Source: Streptomyces sp. TRM68367 (GTDB taxonomy: Bacteria; Actinomycetota; Actinomycetes; Streptomycetales; Streptomycetaceae). Taken from it: DNA of 64,000 nt. Location: contig NZ_JACTVI010000004.1 of NCBI RefSeq assembly GCF_014495685.1, positions 62,001-126,000 of the forward strand, in the 5' to 3' direction. The notes beneath the pieces were generated by a model, which did not search any database, had not been told where the DNA came from, and worked only from the letters and a program-made list of their open reading frames with translations. Position numbers and translations under genes: made by a program. Below, piece after piece: positions 34,491-43,295 of this stretch (within the stretch, counting starts at the first letter, position 1; each line of letters starts with the position of its first letter).

Positions 34491-34781
34491 CGTCGGGTCG
34501 CCGCCCTCGCGCTCGATTGTCACCACACGTCGAGTGTTGGGAACGAACAGCGGGACACCGGAGAACTGAACAGAAGTCAGCAACTATCGAGCGCTTCTGA
34601 TCGTTGGCGTATGGCACGGTCAGTTGTAGGACGGTTCCTGTCCCGGTTGTGCCGACTCGGCGAACTATTCGGGTTGTACGGGTTTGGCCGTGCCGTCCGT
34701 TTTCCTGGTGTTCCCGGTGCTTCCGGTGTTCGCGGCTCCTGCTCGACCGGGCTTCCGGCGGGGCCGGATAGCATCCGGCGC

Positions 34782-35537
34782 ATGGAGCCGCAGCTGATGC
34801 ACCGTGTCGCCGACGCGGTCGCCACCGTCGTGATCCGCCAACCGGCCAAGCGCAACGTCATGACGGCCGCGATGTGGCGGGCGCTGCCGCCGCTGCTGGA
34901 CGCGCTGGCGGGCGATCCGGCGGTGCGAGTGCTGGTGCTCACGGGCGAGGGCGGGACGTTCTGCGCCGGTGCCGACATCTCGACGCTTCAGGGCTCCGCG
35001 CAGGAGGCGCAGCGGCTCGCCGTGTCCGCCGAAGAGGCGCTGGCCGCGTTCCCGAAGCCGACGCTGGCGGCGGTGCGCGGGCACTGCGTGGGCGGCGGGG
35101 CGCAGCTGGCGGCGGCCTGCGATCTGCGGTTCGCCGAGGAGGGCGCGCTGTTCGGGGTGACGCCGGCGAAGCTCGGGATCGTGTATCCGGCGTCCTCCAC
35201 GCGGCGGCTGGTGTCGCTGGTGGGGCCGGCGACCGCCAAGTACCTGTTGTTCTCCGGTGAGTTGGTCGACGCGGGGCGGGCGCTGCGCACAGGGCTGGTC
35301 GACGAGGTGCTGCCCGAGGGCGAACTCGGCAAACGGGTCGCGGAGTTCACCCGGATCCTGGCGTCCCGCTCGCAGCTGACGCAGGCCGCGGCGAAGGAGT
35401 TCGCGGGCGGGCGCACCGACCGGGACGCCCACTGGGCCGAGCAGGCGCGGGGCAGCGGCGACACCGCGGAGGGGGTCGCCGCGTTCCTGGAGCGCAGGCA
35501 GCCGTGCTTCACGTGGAGCGTGTCTACGTCAGGATGA
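34782..35537 (+). CDS. Enoyl-CoA hydratase/isomerase family protein
   Basis: A 251-residue crotonase-fold protein. Oxyanion-hole segments are FCAGADISTLQ and GHCVGGGAQLAAACDLR. At the usual second catalytic Glu region the sequence is GVTPAKLGIVYPAS, with no Glu, so hydration may be weak or the protein may do another crotonase reaction. The start ATG is at 34782. Its end overlaps the convergent PfpI-like gene by 14 nt. Confidence 0.88.
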   Translation: MEPQLMHRVADAVATVVIRQPAKRNVMTAAMWRALPPLLDALAGDPAVRVLVLTGEGGTFCAGADISTLQGSAQEAQRLAVSAEEALAAFPKPTLAAVRGHCVGGGAQLAAACDLRFAEEGALFGVTPAKLGIVYPASSTRRLVSLVGPATAKYLLFSGELVDAGRALRTGLVDEVLPEGELGKRVAEFTRILASRSQLTQAAAKEFAGGRTDRDAHWAEQARGSGDTAEGVAAFLERRQPCFTWSVSTSG

Positions 35538-36159
35538 ACCGGCTGCGGGCGCGGAGCCGGTCGACGATGTGCGCGGGGGCCTTGTCCGGGGCGCCCGCGT
35601 CGTAGGGCGGCCGCGGGTCGTACTCGGTGGCCAGCTGGACGGCCTGGGCGTGGTCATCGCCGGCGATCCGGCCGAGCAGGGTGAGGCCCATGTCGATGCC
35701 GGAGGAGACGCCGGCCGCGGTGACGTACTTGCCCTCGAAGACGACCCGCTCTCCCGTCGGCTCGGCGCCGAACGGCTTCAGGTGGTCCAGGGCCAGCCAG
35801 TGCGAGGTGGCCCGGCGGCCCTTGAGGAGTCCGGCGGCGGCGAGGAGCAGGGAGCCGGTGCACACGGAGGTCGTCCAGGTGCTGGTGGCGTCGGCGGCGC
35901 GCAGCCAGTCCAGGAGCGCCCCGTTCTCCATCTGCGGCGTCTGACCCGGGCCGCCCGGCACGACGACGATGTCGGGACTCGGCACGTCCGCCAGCGTCTT
36001 GTCGGCGGTGATCGCGAGACTCCCGGTGTCGGTACGGAACGGACCGGTCCGCTCACCGACGAAGACGGTCTCCGCGTCCGGGAGGCGGCCGAGGGTATCG
36101 TACGGGCCCACGGCGTCGAGGGCGGTGAAGCGGTCGAACAGGACGATGGCGATCTGCAT
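35524..36159 (-). CDS. DJ-1/PfpI family protein
   Basis: A 211-residue glutamine-amidotransferase-like protein. The nucleophile Cys lies in the elbow TSVCTGSLLLAAAGLL, and VVPGGPGQTP precedes it. It is related to isonitrile hydratases and other ThiJ/PfpI enzymes; the reaction is not known. It follows the GlxA-type regulator by 48 nt on the same strand, and both share the same N-terminal fold. Confidence 0.85.
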   Translation of the reverse strand: MQIAIVLFDRFTALDAVGPYDTLGRLPDAETVFVGERTGPFRTDTGSLAITADKTLADVPSPDIVVVPGGPGQTPQMENGALLDWLRAADATSTWTTSVCTGSLLLAAAGLLKGRRATSHWLALDHLKPFGAEPTGERVVFEGKYVTAAGVSSGIDMGLTLLGRIAGDDHAQAVQLATEYDPRPPYDAGAPDKAPAHIVDRLRARSRFILT

Positions 36160-36207
36160 GGGGTTCCCGTCGGGTGGGGGCGGACCGGTGCGTGCATCAG
36201 GGGTACG

Positions 36208-37167
36208 TCAGGAGACGGGCGCCGGACGGAAGCGGCGGCGGTACTCGGCAGGGGCCGTGCCGAGGGACCTCACGAAGGCGCGGCGCATGGCCTCGGAGGT
36301 GCCGTAGCCGCTGGCGCGGGAGATCTGTTCCACGCCCTCGGCCGTGTCCTCCAGGAGGCGGCGGGCGTGTTCCAGGCGGACACGGTCGACGTAGCGGCCG
36401 GGCGTCATGCCGGTCTCGGCCTGGAAGGCGCGGGCGAAGTGGCGCGGCGAGAGGCGGGCGCGGTCGGCCAGGGACTCGACGGTCAGGTCGGCGGCCGGGT
36501 GCTCGGTGATCCACTGCTGTACCTCGCGCAGCGGCTCCCGCTGCGCCGTCTGCGCGGCAAGCTGGGCGCTGAACTGGGCCTGGTTCCCGGGCCGGCGCAG
36601 AAAGACCACGAGGTGCCGGGCGACGGTGAGGGCGACGTCCCGGCCGAGGTCCTCCTCGACCAGGGCGAGCGCGAGGTCGATGCCCGAGGTGACGCCGGCG
36701 GAGGTGGCCACGGGTCCGTCACGTATGTAGATGGGGTCGGGGTCAACCTCGACGGCGGGGTGATCGCGGGCCAGCTTGTCGGAGTACGCCCAGTGGGTGG
36801 TGACCCGGCGGCCGTCCAGCAGGCCCGCCCTGGCCAGCAGGACCGCGCCGGTGCAGACCGACACCAGGCGCTCGGCGCGCGGTCCGTGCGTGCGCACCCA
36901 GTCGGTCAGGCGCGGGTCGGGGGCGCGGGTGCCGTGGCCGCCGGGGACGAGGAGGGTGTGCGGGTCGGGCACGGCGGCGAGGGCCAGGTCCGGTACGACG
37001 GTCAGGCCGCTGGAGGTGCGCACGGGGGTGCCGTCCAGGGCGGCCGTCCGGAGGTCGTACGTCCCGGGGGCGAGCTTCTCGGCGCCCGTGAAGACCTCAA
37101 GGGGACCGGTGACATCGAGGCTCTGCACGCCGTCGAAGAGGACGGTCAGAACGGTTCGCTGCGCCAT
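36208..37167 (-). CDS. GlxA-family AraC-type transcriptional regulator
   Basis: A 319-residue protein with an N-terminal DJ-1/PfpI domain (elbow LVSVCTGAVLLARAG keeps the Cys) and a C-terminal AraC double helix-turn-helix (LADRARLSPRHFARAFQAE and ISRASGYGTSEAMRRAFVR). ATG 37167 starts the conserved QRTVLTVLFDGVQSLD. It probably controls the PfpI-like gene directly downstream, and perhaps itself. Confidence 0.9.
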   Translation of the reverse strand: MAQRTVLTVLFDGVQSLDVTGPLEVFTGAEKLAPGTYDLRTAALDGTPVRTSSGLTVVPDLALAAVPDPHTLLVPGGHGTRAPDPRLTDWVRTHGPRAERLVSVCTGAVLLARAGLLDGRRVTTHWAYSDKLARDHPAVEVDPDPIYIRDGPVATSAGVTSGIDLALALVEEDLGRDVALTVARHLVVFLRRPGNQAQFSAQLAAQTAQREPLREVQQWITEHPAADLTVESLADRARLSPRHFARAFQAETGMTPGRYVDRVRLEHARRLLEDTAEGVEQISRASGYGTSEAMRRAFVRSLGTAPAEYRRRFRPAPVS

Positions 37168-37280
37168 GAGATCGATTCTTGGCGGGCGGGGCGATGGCCG
37201 CAATGACGAGTTCCCCACCTTTTCTGCCATCGCACGGGCACGCATGGAGCACTGACTAAGCGGTTGGTAACCTGCCCGCC

Positions 37281-38150
37281 ATGACTACTGCCGCCCTCGA
37301 CCACCGTGCCGGCCGCCGCTGCCACAACGCGCTCAACTCACTGCACTCGACGCACTACTTCTCCCCCGACCTGGGCCGGGAGGTGGGCGCTGCGGGGATC
37401 ACGAATCCGCGGGCCGTGAACTTCGCGGTGCGGGCGGCAGCGCTGGGGCCGGTCGGCGCCGGTGCGGTGACGGCGGCGTTCTACAACTACAAGCACGAAC
37501 TCGTGGCCGAGCACGTACCGGCCGTCTGGCAGACCGCGTCTCCCGAGCAGGTCCTCGCAGCACGCGCGCGTGCGGTGGACGCGACGCTGCGTCGCCTGCT
37601 GGGCGAGGATGCGGTGGCTTCGGCGGAGATGGGCGAGGCGGCGCGGCTGGCGCTGCGGGCCGCCGAGGCGTGCGGGCGCGGCGCCCGGCCGCTGTACTCC
37701 GCGCACGCCGACCTGGCGGTCCCCGAGGAGCCGCACCTGGCGTTCTGGCACGCGGCGACGCTGCTGCGCGAGCACCGGGGCGACGGGCACCTCGCGGTGC
37801 TGATGTCCGCGGGTCTTGACGGTCTGGAGGCGCTGGTGACGCACACCGCGACCGGCAAGGGCCTGGCGCCGAAGTGGGTGTTCACCACGCGCGGCTGGAG
37901 CCCCGAGGACTGGGACGCGACCGTGGCCCGGCTGCGGGACCGCGGACTACTGGATGCTGCGGGCGAGCTGACCGAGCAGGGTGTGGCGCTGCGCGAGGAG
38001 ATCGAGCGGGAGACGGACCGGCTGGACCGGGCGCCGTACGAGCTTCTGGGCGTCGAAGGGGTCGCCCGGCTGACCGAGCTGGGGTCGGGGTTCGCGCGCA
38101 CGGCACTGGCGGCGGGAGCGTTCCCGGCGGATCTGATCGGCAAGCGTTGA
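37281..38150 (+). CDS. SCO6745-family protein
   Basis: A 289-residue soluble protein of the conserved actinobacterial family named after S. coelicolor SCO6745. The N-terminus (RRCHNALNSLHSTHYFSPD) is the family hallmark, and the C-terminal half (WSPEDWDATVARLRDRGLL, ELTEQGVALREEIE) looks like a MarR-type winged helix. No catalytic motif is seen. The function is unknown; a DNA- or ligand-binding regulator is possible. Confidence 0.8.
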   Translation: MTTAALDHRAGRRCHNALNSLHSTHYFSPDLGREVGAAGITNPRAVNFAVRAAALGPVGAGAVTAAFYNYKHELVAEHVPAVWQTASPEQVLAARARAVDATLRRLLGEDAVASAEMGEAARLALRAAEACGRGARPLYSAHADLAVPEEPHLAFWHAATLLREHRGDGHLAVLMSAGLDGLEALVTHTATGKGLAPKWVFTTRGWSPEDWDATVARLRDRGLLDAAGELTEQGVALREEIERETDRLDRAPYELLGVEGVARLTELGSGFARTALAAGAFPADLIGKR

Positions 38151-38239
38151 GCATGCCGGGCCGGCCTTGAGGTACTCGGACCTCACCCGGTCGTGGTGGC
38201 CGGGAGAAGGAACGGGGCGGCCGGTGGAAGGGGAATGTC

Positions 38240-38377
38240 ATGATCCGTGCGATCGCAGATGTGCTGCGCCAGATCGGCGGGGCGGTGGCCACAGTGGTGA
38301 CGCTGCCGTTCCGTGCGCTGGCCCGTTTGCTGGGCGGGGCGTCGTCCTCCGGGCGGCGTGGGGGGCGCCGGGTCTGA
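38240..38377 (+). CDS. LPFR-motif small protein
   Basis: 45 residues, starting MIRAIADVLRQIGG, with the LPFRALARLLGG core (LPFR at 22-25) and a Ser/Gly/Arg-rich tail. GAAGGGGA lies just upstream of ATG 38240. It matches the very small Streptomyces proteins known as LPFR-motif proteins. One amphipathic helix is likely; the function is not known. Confidence 0.8.
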   Translation: MIRAIADVLRQIGGAVATVVTLPFRALARLLGGASSSGRRGGRRV

Positions 38378-38473
38378 CGGACCCGCCACCCCGTCTCCGC
38401 GCCCTGAGCCACGATTGTCGGTGCCGCCTGCCACAATTGCCGCGCAACCTCAGTGAGAAGGCGGTACGGGATC

Positions 38474-40837
38474 GTGACGACACCCGGATCCATGGCAGCA
38501 GGGTCCATCGAAGGCAGGATCGCCGAGGAGCTCGGCGTACGGGAGCGGCAGGTCAAGGCTGCCGTGGAGCTGCTCGACGGCGGTTCGACGGTGCCCTTCA
38601 TCGCCCGCTACCGCAAGGAAGCGACCGAGATGCTCGACGATGCGCAGCTGCGCACGATCGAGGAGCGGCTGCGCTATCTGCGGGAGCTGGAGGAGCGTCG
38701 GACGGCGATCCTGGAGTCGGTGCGCGAGCAGGGCAAGCTCACCGACGAACTTCAGGCGCGGATCCGCGGCGCGGAGACGAAGGCGCGCCTGGAGGACATC
38801 TATCTGCCCTACAAGCCGAAGCGGCGGACCAAGGCGCAGATCGCGCGCGAGGCCGGTCTCGAGCCGCTCGCCGAGGGACTGCTCGGGGACCCGGGCGTGG
38901 AACCGCTGGCCGCGGCTGCCGCGTTCGTCGACGCCGGCAAGGGCGTGGCCGACCCGCAGACCGCCCTCGACGGGGCCCGGGCGATCCTCACCGAGCGGTT
39001 CTCGGAGGACGCCGACCTGATCGGCGAGCTGCGCGAGCGCATGTGGGTGCGCGGGCGGCTGGCCGCCAAGGTACGGGAGGGCAAGGAGGAGGCGGGCGCC
39101 AAGTTCGCCGACTACTTCGACTTCGCCGAGCCGTTCACGGAGCTGCCCTCCCACCGCATCCTGGCGATGCTGCGCGGCGAGAAGGAGGAGGCCCTCGACC
39201 TCGTCCTGGAGCCCGAGGAGCCCACGGACGGGCCGTCGTCGTACGAGGGGATCGTCGCGCACCGCTTCGGGATCGCCGACCGCGGCCGCCCCGCCGACAA
39301 GTGGCTGACCGACACGGTCCGCTGGGCCTGGCGCACTCGCATCCTGGTGCACCTCGGCATCGACCTGAGGCTGTGGCTGCGCACGGCCGCCGAGGACGAG
39401 GCGGTGAACGTGTTCGCGGCGAACCTGCGGGACCTGCTGCTCGCCGCCCCGGCCGGCACGCGCGCGACGCTCGGCCTCGACCCCGGCTTCCGTACGGGCG
39501 TGAAGGTCGCCGTGGTCGACGCGACCGGCAAGGTCGTGGCGACGGACGTGATTCACCCGCACGTCCCGGCGAACCGGTGGGACGAGGCGATCGCCAAGCT
39601 GGCCCGGCTGGCGAAGGAGCACGCGGTCGAGCTGATCGCGATCGGCAACGGCACGGCGTCCCGCGAGACCGACAAGCTCGCCGCTGAACTCATCGCCAGG
39701 CACCCGGAGTTGAGGCTCACCAAGGTGATGGTGTCCGAGGCGGGCGCCTCCGTGTACTCGGCCTCCGCGTTCGCCTCTCAGGAGCTGCCGGACATGGACG
39801 TGTCGCTGCGCGGCGCGGTCTCCATCGCCCGCCGCCTCCAGGACCCGCTGGCCGAGCTGGTGAAGATCGACCCGAAGTCGATCGGCGTCGGCCAGTACCA
39901 GCACGACCTGTCCGAGGTGAAGCTGTCCCGCTCCCTGGACGCGGTGGTCGAGGACTGCGTGAACGGCGTGGGCGTGGACGTCAACACCGCGTCGGCGCCG
40001 CTGCTCTCCCGGGTCTCCGGCATCACCTCCGGGCTCGCCGAGAACATCGTGGCGCACCGGGACGCCCACGGCCCGTTCAAGTCCCGCTCCGGGCTGAAGG
40101 ACGTGGCGCGGCTCGGCCCGAAGGCGTACGAGCAGTGCGCGGGCTTCCTCCGGATCCGCGGCGGCACCGACCCGCTGGACGCCTCCAGCGTGCACCCCGA
40201 GGCGTATCCGGTGGTGCGGCGCATGGTGAAGACCACCGGCCAGGAGGTCGCCGGCCTGATCGGCAACACGGCCGTGCTGCGCTCTCTGAAGCCGCAGGAG
40301 TTCGTGGACGAGACGTTCGGTCTGCCGACGGTCTCCGACATCCTCAAGGAACTGGAGAAGCCGGGACGCGACCCACGGCCCGCCTTCAAGACCGCCAGCT
40401 TCAAGGAGGGCGTGGAGAAGATCTCCGACCTGTCCTCCGGGATGGTCCTGGAGGGCGTGGTGACGAACGTGGCGGCCTTCGGGGCGTTCGTGGACGTCGG
40501 CGTCCACCAGGACGGTCTGGTGCACGTCTCCGCGATGTCGAAGACGTTCGTCAAGGACCCGCGGGATGTGGTGAAGCCGGGTGACATCGTCAAGGTGAAG
40601 GTGCTCGACGTCGACATTCCGCGCAAGCGGATCTCGCTGACGCTGCGCCTGGACGACGAGGCGGCCCCGAAGCAGGGGCAGCCCTCCGGCGAACGCCGCC
40701 AGCGGGGCGGTCGCCCGCCGCAGCAGCGCCAGGGCCGCGGTGGCGGTGGCGGCTCGCGCCAGGCGCCCCCGCCCGCCAACAGCGCGATGGCCGACGCCCT
40801 GCGCCGCGCCGGTCTGGTCGACCCCAAGAAACGCTGA
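38474..40837 (+). CDS. tex: Tex family RNA-binding transcription accessory protein
   Basis: A 787-residue nucleic-acid-binding protein conserved in most bacteria, linked to transcription under stress and toxin gene expression. Domain order: helical Tex N-terminus ([22 protein letters not shown]), YqgF-like domain ([17 protein letters not shown]), two helix-hairpin-helix units ([13 protein letters not shown] and [25 protein letters not shown]), and a C-terminal S1 domain ([19 protein letters not shown]) with a Gly/Arg/Gln-rich tail. GTG 38474 is chosen because it starts the conserved region and follows a GAGAAGG site. Confidence 0.95.
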   Translation: MTTPGSMAAGSIEGRIAEELGVRERQVKAAVELLDGGSTVPFIARYRKEATEMLDDAQLRTIEERLRYLRELEERRTAILESVREQGKLTDELQARIRGAETKARLEDIYLPYKPKRRTKAQIAREAGLEPLAEGLLGDPGVEPLAAAAAFVDAGKGVADPQTALDGARAILTERFSEDADLIGELRERMWVRGRLAAKVREGKEEAGAKFADYFDFAEPFTELPSHRILAMLRGEKEEALDLVLEPEEPTDGPSSYEGIVAHRFGIADRGRPADKWLTDTVRWAWRTRILVHLGIDLRLWLRTAAEDEAVNVFAANLRDLLLAAPAGTRATLGLDPGFRTGVKVAVVDATGKVVATDVIHPHVPANRWDEAIAKLARLAKEHAVELIAIGNGTASRETDKLAAELIARHPELRLTKVMVSEAGASVYSASAFASQELPDMDVSLRGAVSIARRLQDPLAELVKIDPKSIGVGQYQHDLSEVKLSRSLDAVVEDCVNGVGVDVNTASAPLLSRVSGITSGLAENIVAHRDAHGPFKSRSGLKDVARLGPKAYEQCAGFLRIRGGTDPLDASSVHPEAYPVVRRMVKTTGQEVAGLIGNTAVLRSLKPQEFVDETFGLPTVSDILKELEKPGRDPRPAFKTASFKEGVEKISDLSSGMVLEGVVTNVAAFGAFVDVGVHQDGLVHVSAMSKTFVKDPRDVVKPGDIVKVKVLDVDIPRKRISLTLRLDDEAAPKQGQPSGERRQRGGRPPQQRQGRGGGGGSRQAPPPANSAMADALRRAGLVDPKKR

Positions 40838-40844
40838 CTCATCC

Positions 40845-40881
40845 GGCCCGGACTCTCCGGTAGGGCGGGAGGGTCCGGGCC
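40845..40881. terminator. Hairpin after tex
   Basis: GGCCCGGACTCTCC (40845-40858) pairs with GGGAGGGTCCGGGCC (40867-40881), one mismatch, 8-nt loop, starting 8 nt past the tex stop. It probably ends tex transcription. Confidence 0.65.
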
Positions 40882-40904
40882 CGGTCCGCGCATAAGGTGA
40901 CGGC

Positions 40905-41462
40905 ATGTCGACCTCACGCGTCATCACCTGGGACGTCACGGCGAGCCGGGGGTACGAGACCTCCTGGGCGGAGCTCGGCGAGGGGGTGCTGCGGGCGCGC
41001 GGCCGGGCGGTCGGGACCGTGCCGGAGCCGTACTGGATCTCGTACGAGCTCGACACGGCCGGGGACTGGGTGACCCGGCGGCTGTATGTGACGGCCGAGA
41101 GCGCCTCGGGGACCCGGACGCTCGACCTGCGGCACGACGGCAGCGGCGGCTGGACCGCCGACGGCGAGCCGCTGGCCGAGGTGCGGGGCGCGCTCGACTG
41201 CGACCTGGGGCTGTGCCCGCTCACCAACACGATGCCGGTGCTCCGGCACGGGTTACACCGGGCGCCCGGCGAGCGGGAGTTCCTGATGGCGTGGGTGTCC
41301 GTGCCCGACCTGACCGTACGGCCGTCGCGGCAGACGTACACCCACCTCGGGCCCGGGCGGGTCCGTTACGCCTCCGGGGACTTCCGCAGCGACCTGGAGT
41401 TCGACGAGGACGGCTGCGTGGTCGACTACCCGCATCTGGCCATGCGGCTGACGCCCCGTTAG
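40905..41462 (+). CDS. Putative glycolipid-binding domain protein (DUF1089-type)
   Basis: 185 residues with no signal peptide. Conserved family features are SYELDTAGDWVTRRLYV, LDLRHDGSGGWTADG, ALDCDLGLCPLTNTMPV and RYASGDFRSDLEFDEDGCV. The fold resembles proteins that bind glycolipids; no enzymatic residues are seen. It overlaps the convergent ABC-F gene by 4 nt. Confidence 0.75.
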   Translation: MSTSRVITWDVTASRGYETSWAELGEGVLRARGRAVGTVPEPYWISYELDTAGDWVTRRLYVTAESASGTRTLDLRHDGSGGWTADGEPLAEVRGALDCDLGLCPLTNTMPVLRHGLHRAPGEREFLMAWVSVPDLTVRPSRQTYTHLGPGRVRYASGDFRSDLEFDEDGCVVDYPHLAMRLTPR

Positions 41463-43099
41463 CGCTCGGTCACCTTGCCCTCGGCGACCTCCAGGCGGCG
41501 CGTCACGTGGACCGCGTCCAGCATGCGCCGGTCGTGGGTGACCAGGAGCAGGGTGCCCTCGTAGGCGTCCAGGGCCGACTCCAGCTGTTCGATTGCGGGC
41601 AGGTCGAGGTGGTTGGTCGGCTCGTCGAGGACCAGCAGGTTGACGCCCCGGCCCTGGAGGAGGGCCAGCGCGGCGCGGGTGCGTTCGCCCGGGGAGAGGG
41701 TCGCGGCCGGGCGCAGGACGTGCTCGGACTTCAGGCCGAACTTGGCCAGGAGGGTGCGGACTTCGACGGGTTCGGTGTCGGGTACGGCGGCGCGGAACGC
41801 GTCGAGCAGGGGCTCCGGGCCGTGGAACAGCCTCCGGGCCTGGTCGACCTCGCCGAGCAGGACGCCCGAGCCCAGGGCGGCGTGCCCGGCGTCCAGCGGG
41901 ACGCGGCCCAGCAGCGCGCCGAGCAGAGTCGACTTGCCCGCGCCGTTCGCGCCGGTCACCGCGACCCGGTCCGCCCAGTCGATCTGCACGGACACCGGGC
42001 CGAGCACGAAGCCGCCGCGCCGTACCTCGGCGTCCCGCAGGGTCGCGACGACCGCGCCCGAGCGCGGTGCCGCCGCGATCTCCATGCGCAGCTCCCACTC
42101 CCTGCGCGGCTCCTCGACCACCTCCAGGCGCTCGATCATGCGCTGTGTCTGGCGGGCCTTGGCGGCCTGTTTCTCGCTGGCCTCGCTGCGGAACTTGCGG
42201 CCGGTCTTGTCGTTGTCGCCGCCCGCCTTGCGGCGCGCGTTCTTCACGCCCTTGTCCATCCAGGCGCGCTGCATCTGGGCGCGGTCCTGGAGGGCGGCCT
42301 TCTTGTCGGCGAACTCCTCGTACTCCTCCCGGGCGTGCCGCCGGGCCGTGTCCCGCTCCTCCAGATAGGCGTCGTAGCCGCCGCCGTAGAGGTTGGTCTG
42401 CCGCTGGGCGAGGTCGAGTTCGAGGACCTTGGTGACGGTGCGGGCGAGGAACTCGCGGTCGTGGCTGACGACGACCGTGCCGGCGCGCAGGCCGCCGACG
42501 AAGTGTTCCAGGCGCTCCAGGCCGTCCAGGTCGAGGTCGTTGGTCGGCTCGTCCAGCAGGAACACGTCGTAGCGGGAGAGCAGGAGGGAGGCGAGGCCGG
42601 CGCGGGCCGCCTGGCCGCCGGACAGGGAGGTCATCGGCTGGTCCAGGTCCACGGCCAGGCCCAGGGAGTCGCCGACCTCGTCGGCGCGCTCGTCGAGGTC
42701 GGCGCCGCCGAGGGCGAGCCAGCGCTCCAGGCTCGTCGCGTACGCGTCGTCGGCGCCGGGCGCCCCGTCGACCAGGGCCTGCGTCGCCTCGTCCATCGCG
42801 GTCTGGGCCTCGGCGACGCCTGTGCGCCGGGCCAGGAACGCCCGTACGGTCTCGCCGGGCCGCCGCTCCGGCTCCTGCGGCAGGTGGCCGACGGTCGCGG
42901 CGGGCGGGGACAGCCTGAGCTCGCCCTGCTCGGGGGCGGTCAGTCCGGCGAGCATCCGCAGCAGCGTGGACTTGCCCGCGCCGTTGGCCCCGACAAGCCC
43001 GATCACATCGCCGGGCGCGACGACGAGGTCGAGCCCGGTGAACAGGGAGCGGTCGCCGTGGCCGGCGGCGAGGTTCTTGGCGACGAGGGTGGCAGTCAT
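41459..43099 (-). CDS. ABC-F family ATPase (Uup/EttA-like)
   Basis: 546 residues, two ATP-binding cassettes without membrane domains. Walker A motifs are GANGAGKST in both halves; signatures are LSGGQAARAGLAS and LSPGERTRAALAL; Walker B motifs are LLDEPTNDLDL and LDEPTNHLDL. A basic linker of about 80 residues joins them (EEYEEFADKKAALQDRAQ...). ABC-F proteins act on the ribosome in translation or antibiotic protection. No leader or resistance context is seen here, so a housekeeping role is as likely as resistance. Confidence 0.9.
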   Translation of the reverse strand: MTATLVAKNLAAGHGDRSLFTGLDLVVAPGDVIGLVGANGAGKSTLLRMLAGLTAPEQGELRLSPPAATVGHLPQEPERRPGETVRAFLARRTGVAEAQTAMDEATQALVDGAPGADDAYATSLERWLALGGADLDERADEVGDSLGLAVDLDQPMTSLSGGQAARAGLASLLLSRYDVFLLDEPTNDLDLDGLERLEHFVGGLRAGTVVVSHDREFLARTVTKVLELDLAQRQTNLYGGGYDAYLEERDTARRHAREEYEEFADKKAALQDRAQMQRAWMDKGVKNARRKAGGDNDKTGRKFRSEASEKQAAKARQTQRMIERLEVVEEPRREWELRMEIAAAPRSGAVVATLRDAEVRRGGFVLGPVSVQIDWADRVAVTGANGAGKSTLLGALLGRVPLDAGHAALGSGVLLGEVDQARRLFHGPEPLLDAFRAAVPDTEPVEVRTLLAKFGLKSEHVLRPAATLSPGERTRAALALLQGRGVNLLVLDEPTNHLDLPAIEQLESALDAYEGTLLLVTHDRRMLDAVHVTRRLEVAEGKVTER

Positions 43100-43295
43100 C
43101 AGGGCGTGATCCTAACGACCCGCGCCACCCGCCGTCCGCTCCGTTTCCGCAGCCTGCCACGGCACCGCCCGCGACGCGCCACGGCCGCCGACGGCGTGAC
43201 GCTGGAGATCTTCACCCTCCGCCGCCACCCCCGCCACCCCCCGCCGCCTCGACTACCCCCTTTTTCCTGGGAGTTGATCGTTGTACCGTCCGCCC

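Noticed and set aside
38450..41341. A 963-codon open frame on the minus strand across tex
   Set aside because: It is the GC-rich antisense shadow of tex and its neighbour. It has no domain, no ribosome-binding site and low-complexity composition, while the plus strand shows clear Tex, YqgF, HhH and S1 motifs.
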